From contig JBDTRG010000083.1 of NCBI GenBank assembly GCA_039931775.1, positions 1 to 64,000 of the forward strand: a stretch of DNA of 64,000 nt. The letters are read 5' to 3'. Below the pieces are notes generated by a model, which saw only the letters and a program-made list of their open reading frames with translations, did not search any database and was not told where the DNA came from. Both the position numbers and the translations under genes were made by a program. Positions 63,908 to 64,000 of this stretch are shown here, piece by piece (the first letter of the stretch is position 1; the number at the start of each line of letters is the position of its first letter). Origin of the DNA: CAIWHR01 sp039931775 (GTDB lineage Bacteria > Pseudomonadota > Gammaproteobacteria > Burkholderiales > Casimicrobiaceae).

Positions 63908-64000
63908 CTACGCCCGCGCGGGACTCTCCGGCAACAGGCCGAGCATCGAGACGGACGACTGCAGCGCCTGCAGCGACGGCATCTGCGGCGGCGTCTGTGC
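63908..64000 (-). CDS. C-terminal fragment of an unidentified protein
   Basis: Only the last 30 codons are visible, reading QTPPQMPSLQALQSSVSML and ending GLLPESPARA before a TAG at 63908-63910. The family cannot be identified. Its spacing to the small membrane protein suggests one operon. Confidence 0.45.
   Translation of the reverse strand, partial: AQTPPQMPSLQALQSSVSMLGLLPESPARA

Overview
This window comes from a GC-rich Gram-negative chromosome. Gene content and order point to a betaproteobacterium, probably Burkholderiales-like. The indicators are the dapB-carA-carB-greA order with bamE and fur divergent, an rlmE-ftsH-folP-glmM block, an ilvBNC-psd-pssA-leuA block, a sigma factor/DUF3619/DUF3106/RDD operon, and a betaproteobacterial proteasome homologue (BPH). 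No phage, plasmid, insertion sequence, CRISPR array, rRNA or tRNA gene was found. Genes are tightly packed, with many ATGA, GTGA or TGATG overlaps and several TTG/GTG starts.

Layout. 1-4907 (minus) is a formate dehydrogenase operon read DUF3305 > DUF3306 > large multi-cluster Fe-S protein > TorD chaperone > small TAT protein > catalytic subunit, which runs off the left edge. 5031-8962 (plus) supplies its cofactor and sulfuration (moaA, fdhD, mobA, moeA). 9118-11285 is chromate resistance (rhodanese-ChrB fusion, chrA). 11334-18607 (minus) is rlmE-ftsH-folP-glmM-relA, with a large inverted repeat between ftsH and folP. 18664-27176 holds yhbY, then greA/carB/carA/SDR/dapB/bamE (minus) and fur (plus). 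27184-29216 is murJ and divergent rpsT.

29411-38572 (plus) contains a TPR-GGDEF protein, argF, a VOC protein, a Bug-type receptor, argG, kynureninase, an Fpg/Nei glycosylase and yajQ, with a lysine-rich small gene on the minus strand. 38692-41554 (minus) is a redox/iron cluster: rubrerythrin, HdrD/GlpC-like Fe-S protein, an encapsulated-ferritin-like protein without encapsulin, and DUF3501. 41782-51627 (minus) has malate synthase, a 2OG-Fe(II) oxygenase-like protein, leuA with a candidate leucine leader peptide, pssA, psd, ilvC, ilvN and ilvB. 51944-54042 (plus) is a sigma-factor operon. 54032-58236 is mixed (EamA permease, ppa, GIN-domain protein, cupin, an unknown 391-residue protein). 58385-63639 (plus) is uspA, proS, a lytic transglycosylase, gluQ, BPH and paiB. 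Two small minus-strand reading frames close the window.

How the genes work together. The left 9 kb forms one functional unit: a molybdenum formate dehydrogenase, its maturation chaperone and the cofactor pathway. The carAB, argF and argG genes supply carbamoyl phosphate, citrulline and argininosuccinate. The ilv/leu genes supply branched-chain amino acids, and the psd/pssA pair makes phosphatidylethanolamine. Structures most worth following are the repeat insertion that duplicated the start of carB (and left a coupled 49-codon reading frame), the orphan encapsulated-ferritin homologue in a rubrerythrin operon, the putative leuL attenuator, and BPH with its own -10 box.
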